Assembly: GCF_001570545.1 (NCBI RefSeq)
Contig: NZ_BBXD01000025.1
Location: 1 to 64,000, forward strand
Length of the DNA: 64,000 nt
Source: Herbidospora mongoliensis
GTDB taxonomy: Bacteria > Actinomycetota > Actinomycetes > Streptosporangiales > Streptosporangiaceae
Direction of reading: 5' to 3'
Positions 61,859 to 64,000 of this stretch are shown here, piece by piece (positions within the stretch are counted from its first letter, which is position 1; every line of letters begins with the position of its first letter). A program made the position numbers and the translations under genes. The notes below the pieces were generated by a model. It did no database searches. It worked only from the letters and a program-made list of their open reading frames with translations, and was not told the DNA's origin.

Positions 61859-63999
61859 GCGTGGGATCCCTGACGGAACTCCACCACGGTCACGGTTACT
61901 CCCTCGTTCTCGCACACGAGATAAACATCGCGCACTCCGGTCACCGGCGAAAGGTGCGCCCGGGTCTCGACTGGATCAAACCGCGAGGTCGTGCGGGGCA
62001 CCGCGACCGTGGTGGCGATCTCGCCGAGGGGGTCGCCGAGCCGGAGGGTGACCACGCCGCCGTCGTCGCTGGCGGCCGTCACCGCGACCGTCGTCTCCTC
62101 GCCGAAGTCGACGTCGCGGAACAGGATCCAGGCTCCCGGCCCGGCCGACCTGACGGCGTCGCCGGTCTCGCGGGTGGCCTCACAGAGGGTCATGCCGTCG
62201 TAGTCGTCGCAGGTCACGGCGTCGAGCCGGGCGGGGTCGCGGGGCGGGACGGTCTCCCCCGGCAGGTCGAACCTGGTGCACAGCCTGATCGCGCCGCTGG
62301 AGGACCCGACCTGGGCCTTGCAGGGGGCGGCCTCGACGACGAACCGGCTCCGCGTCACGTCCCAGAAGGCGAGGTCGTCGAGCGGCACGGTGACGCCCAC
62401 TCTGCGGCTCTCACCGGGCGCGAGGCAGACCTTCACGAAACCCCGCAGCGAGCGCACGGGCTGCTTGACCCGTGAGCGGCACTGGTGGGTGTAGAACTGC
62501 ACGACCTCGACGCCAGGACGGGCGCCGGTGTTGGTGACGGTGGCCTCCAGGCGCAGCGTCGTCCCGCCGGGTGCGGCCGTCAGGTCGCGGTAGCCGAACG
62601 TGGTGTAGCTCAGGCCGTGGCCGAACGGGTAGAGGGGCCGGCCGCGGAAGTAGAGGTAGGTCGCGTCGGTGGCGATGATGTCGTAGTCGAGCAGGTCGGG
62701 GAGTTCGCCCGCCGACCGGTACCACGTCTGGGTGAGCCGCCCGCCCGGGTCGGCGTCGCCGAAGAGCACGTCGGCGAGGGCGTGGCCGTACTCCTGGCCG
62801 CCGTGCGACGACCACAGGATCGCGGGCACGTTCGCCTGGGCCCAGTTGAGCGCGAACGGGTAGCCGCTGGACACGACGAGGACGGTGTTCGGGTTGGCGG
62901 CGTACACCGCCTTGAGCAGTTCCTCCTGCAGCGGCGGGAGTGCGAGGTCGGTGCGGTCCTCGGTCTCCCGGCCGTTGACCAGCGGATGGTCGCCTAAGAC
63001 CACGATCGCGACGTCGGCCTCGGCGGCCAGCCGGACGGCGGTGGCCTGACCGCTCTCGACGGTCTCCACGACGAGGACGGCCGCGTTCTCCGGGTCGTCG
63101 GCCAGGGTGAGGACCCCCCGGTCGATCCCGACGTATCGCCCGGTGGAGATGTGGCGCAGGACCATGCCCCGGAAACGGTCCTCCATCCGGAACGTCTGCC
63201 GGACCTCCCAGCCGCTCGGCCCCGGCTGGTCGTTGACGAGCACGCCGCCGCCGTCGACGCCGACGTGGCGGCCGTTGGCGACGCTGCGCAGCACGATCGC
63301 GCCGCCGCCCCAGTCGAACAGGTCGAACTCGGCCGACGGGCCGGTGACCAGCGGCCCGCCGGTGGTCTCGGCGCTCGCCGACACGTAGCCCTCGTCGGAG
63401 CGCAGCACGATCCGGTCGACGCCCTCGCAGAACAGCGTCTCGACGCGTCCGGCGAGGCCGGCGCGGGCGGTGACCTGGTAGGGCAGCGTGCCGCTGTACC
63501 AGTCTTCGAGCAGCACGTCGGCCAGCGGGCCGACGACCGCCACCTTCCTGGACGTCAGCGGCAGCAGCCCGTCGTTCTTGAGCAGCGTCATCGACTCGGT
63601 GGCGGCCTCCCTGGCCAGCGCCTGGTGCTCGGGCCGGTTGACCACCGCTTCGGTGATCTCCTGGTAGGGCTCCACCGGGTCGAACTCGCCCAGCCGGACG
63701 CGCAGCGACAGGGCGTGCCGAACTGCGGTCTCGATGTGGGACTCGTCGATCAGGCCGCGCTGCAGGGCCTTCACGATGTGGCCGAGGGTCGCCTCCGGGG
63801 AGGCGTCGTCCTGAGTGAAGCTGTCGAGACCCGCCTTCAGGGCGTGGGCGTACGCCGCGGGCGGGTCGTCGTAGTAGGCCTGGAGGCCGAACAGGTTCGC
63901 GGGGGCGTAGGCGTCGCTGACGACCAGCAGGTCGTCGCGGGCCCAGCCGCGCAGCACGTCGTTGATCAGCGGGGACAGATGGGCCGGGCGGCCGTTCAC
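61855..63999 (-). CDS. GH3 beta-glycosidase, 5' end cut by window edge
   Basis: The C-terminal 714 residues of a GH3 enzyme. The visible frame starts in the N-terminal barrel just before the nucleophile, Asp29 of this fragment, in LLVVSDAYAP. The second GH3 domain then follows with KNDGLLPL and GGQEYGHALADVLFGD. Between the two halves of that domain lies an inserted beta-trefoil (fascin-like) domain (about 210-310) with paired FRMEDRFRGMVLRHISTGRY and AIVLRSVANGRHVGVDGG units. A FnIII-like domain (YLYFRGRPLYPFGHGLSYTT onward) and a CBM6-like C-terminus (about 590-714) end it. It probably releases sugar from plant oligosaccharides. First of a coupled GH3-LacI-GH1 operon; signal peptide unknown. 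Confidence 0.88.
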   Translation of the reverse strand: MNGRPAHLSPLINDVLRGWARDDLLVVSDAYAPANLFGLQAYYDDPPAAYAHALKAGLDSFTQDDASPEATLGHIVKALQRGLIDESHIETAVRHALSLRVRLGEFDPVEPYQEITEAVVNRPEHQALAREAATESMTLLKNDGLLPLTSRKVAVVGPLADVLLEDWYSGTLPYQVTARAGLAGRVETLFCEGVDRIVLRSDEGYVSASAETTGGPLVTGPSAEFDLFDWGGGAIVLRSVANGRHVGVDGGGVLVNDQPGPSGWEVRQTFRMEDRFRGMVLRHISTGRYVGIDRGVLTLADDPENAAVLVVETVESGQATAVRLAAEADVAIVVLGDHPLVNGRETEDRTDLALPPLQEELLKAVYAANPNTVLVVSSGYPFALNWAQANVPAILWSSHGGQEYGHALADVLFGDADPGGRLTQTWYRSAGELPDLLDYDIIATDATYLYFRGRPLYPFGHGLSYTTFGYRDLTAAPGGTTLRLEATVTNTGARPGVEVVQFYTHQCRSRVKQPVRSLRGFVKVCLAPGESRRVGVTVPLDDLAFWDVTRSRFVVEAAPCKAQVGSSSGAIRLCTRFDLPGETVPPRDPARLDAVTCDDYDGMTLCEATRETGDAVRSAGPGAWILFRDVDFGEETTVAVTAASDDGGVVTLRLGDPLGEIATTVAVPRTTSRFDPVETRAHLSPVTGVRDVYLVCENEGVTVTVVEFRQGSHA

Positions 64000-64000
64000 C

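Noticed and set aside
1-64000. tRNA, rRNA, riboswitch or CRISPR array
   Set aside because: I looked in the intergenic gaps for cloverleaf arms, repeated direct units and conserved riboswitch cores and saw none; a covariance search was not possible here.

Overview
The window is high-GC actinomycete chromosome. The marks are pervasive GTG starts, 4-base ATGA/GTGA/TTGA stop-start overlaps, a HrdB-type primary sigma factor with a long acidic and Lys/Ala-rich N-terminus, DUF3145, DUF5998 and DUF7455 proteins, and a separate topoisomerase IV pair (parE and parC) near the sigma gene. A filamentous, possibly Streptosporangiales-like organism is my inference. Most of the left half is housekeeping. I see no rRNA, tRNA, CRISPR array or prophage.

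Layout. 1-605: the right end of an IS481-family element, stopping at a CTAG-core target next to a MarR gene terminator. 0.7-2.8 kb: a divergent MarR/quinone oxidoreductase pair with two kinds of palindrome between them, then DUF3145. 3.1-6.3 kb: an overlapping three-gene module of ECF-like sigma factor, small beta-domain protein and TPR-CHAT putative protease, the best candidate in the window for a poorly described system. 6.3-12.4 kb: a leftward set of EEP hydrolase, sulfurtransferase, phosphodiesterase-like protein, DUF5998 and a GNAT/acyl-CoA-synthetase fusion. 12.5-19.6 kb: sugar kinase, DUF2306 protein, two-component system, GH10 glycosidase, RecQ-phosphoribosyltransferase fusion and GNAT. 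19.6-31.1 kb: parC, ArsR/VOC pair, carbonic anhydrase-GNAT pair, parE, DUF7455, yaaA and the primary sigma gene. 31.3-34.1 kb: PAS-GAF-SpoIIE phosphatase and HhH-GPD repair protein.

34.3-38.4 kb holds two unrecognised proteins and the 5-oxoprolinase operon pxpABC. It is followed by an AlkZ-like DNA glycosylase with a QxQ motif. 39.8-50.7 kb is nine leftward genes forming two complete Opp/Dpp-type peptide importers arranged as mirror images; the second has both ATPases fused. 50.7-54.9 kb is a pair of membrane proteins: one with two CbxX/EccA-type AAA domains, the other combining TPR, membrane helices and a C-terminal split-barrel-like domain. 55-58.5 kb has an esterase, a DHA2 exporter and a DoxX protein with a disordered tail. 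The right end is a 2-oxoglutarate oxygenase facing a coupled GH3-LacI-GH1 glycoside operon whose first gene runs off the window.

How genes work together: the GH3, GH1 and GH10 enzymes lack visible export signals (the GH3 N-terminus is not in view), so oligosaccharides are probably taken up and cut inside the cell. The two importers would supply peptides, and PxpABC returns 5-oxoproline to glutamate. ParC/ParE, RecQ, the HhH-GPD protein, the AlkZ-like protein and YaaA make the region rich in DNA topology and damage functions, though they are not one operon. Several genes without a Shine-Dalgarno have a TAGGCT-like -10 hexamer 6-7 bases before the start codon, which suggests leaderless transcripts.
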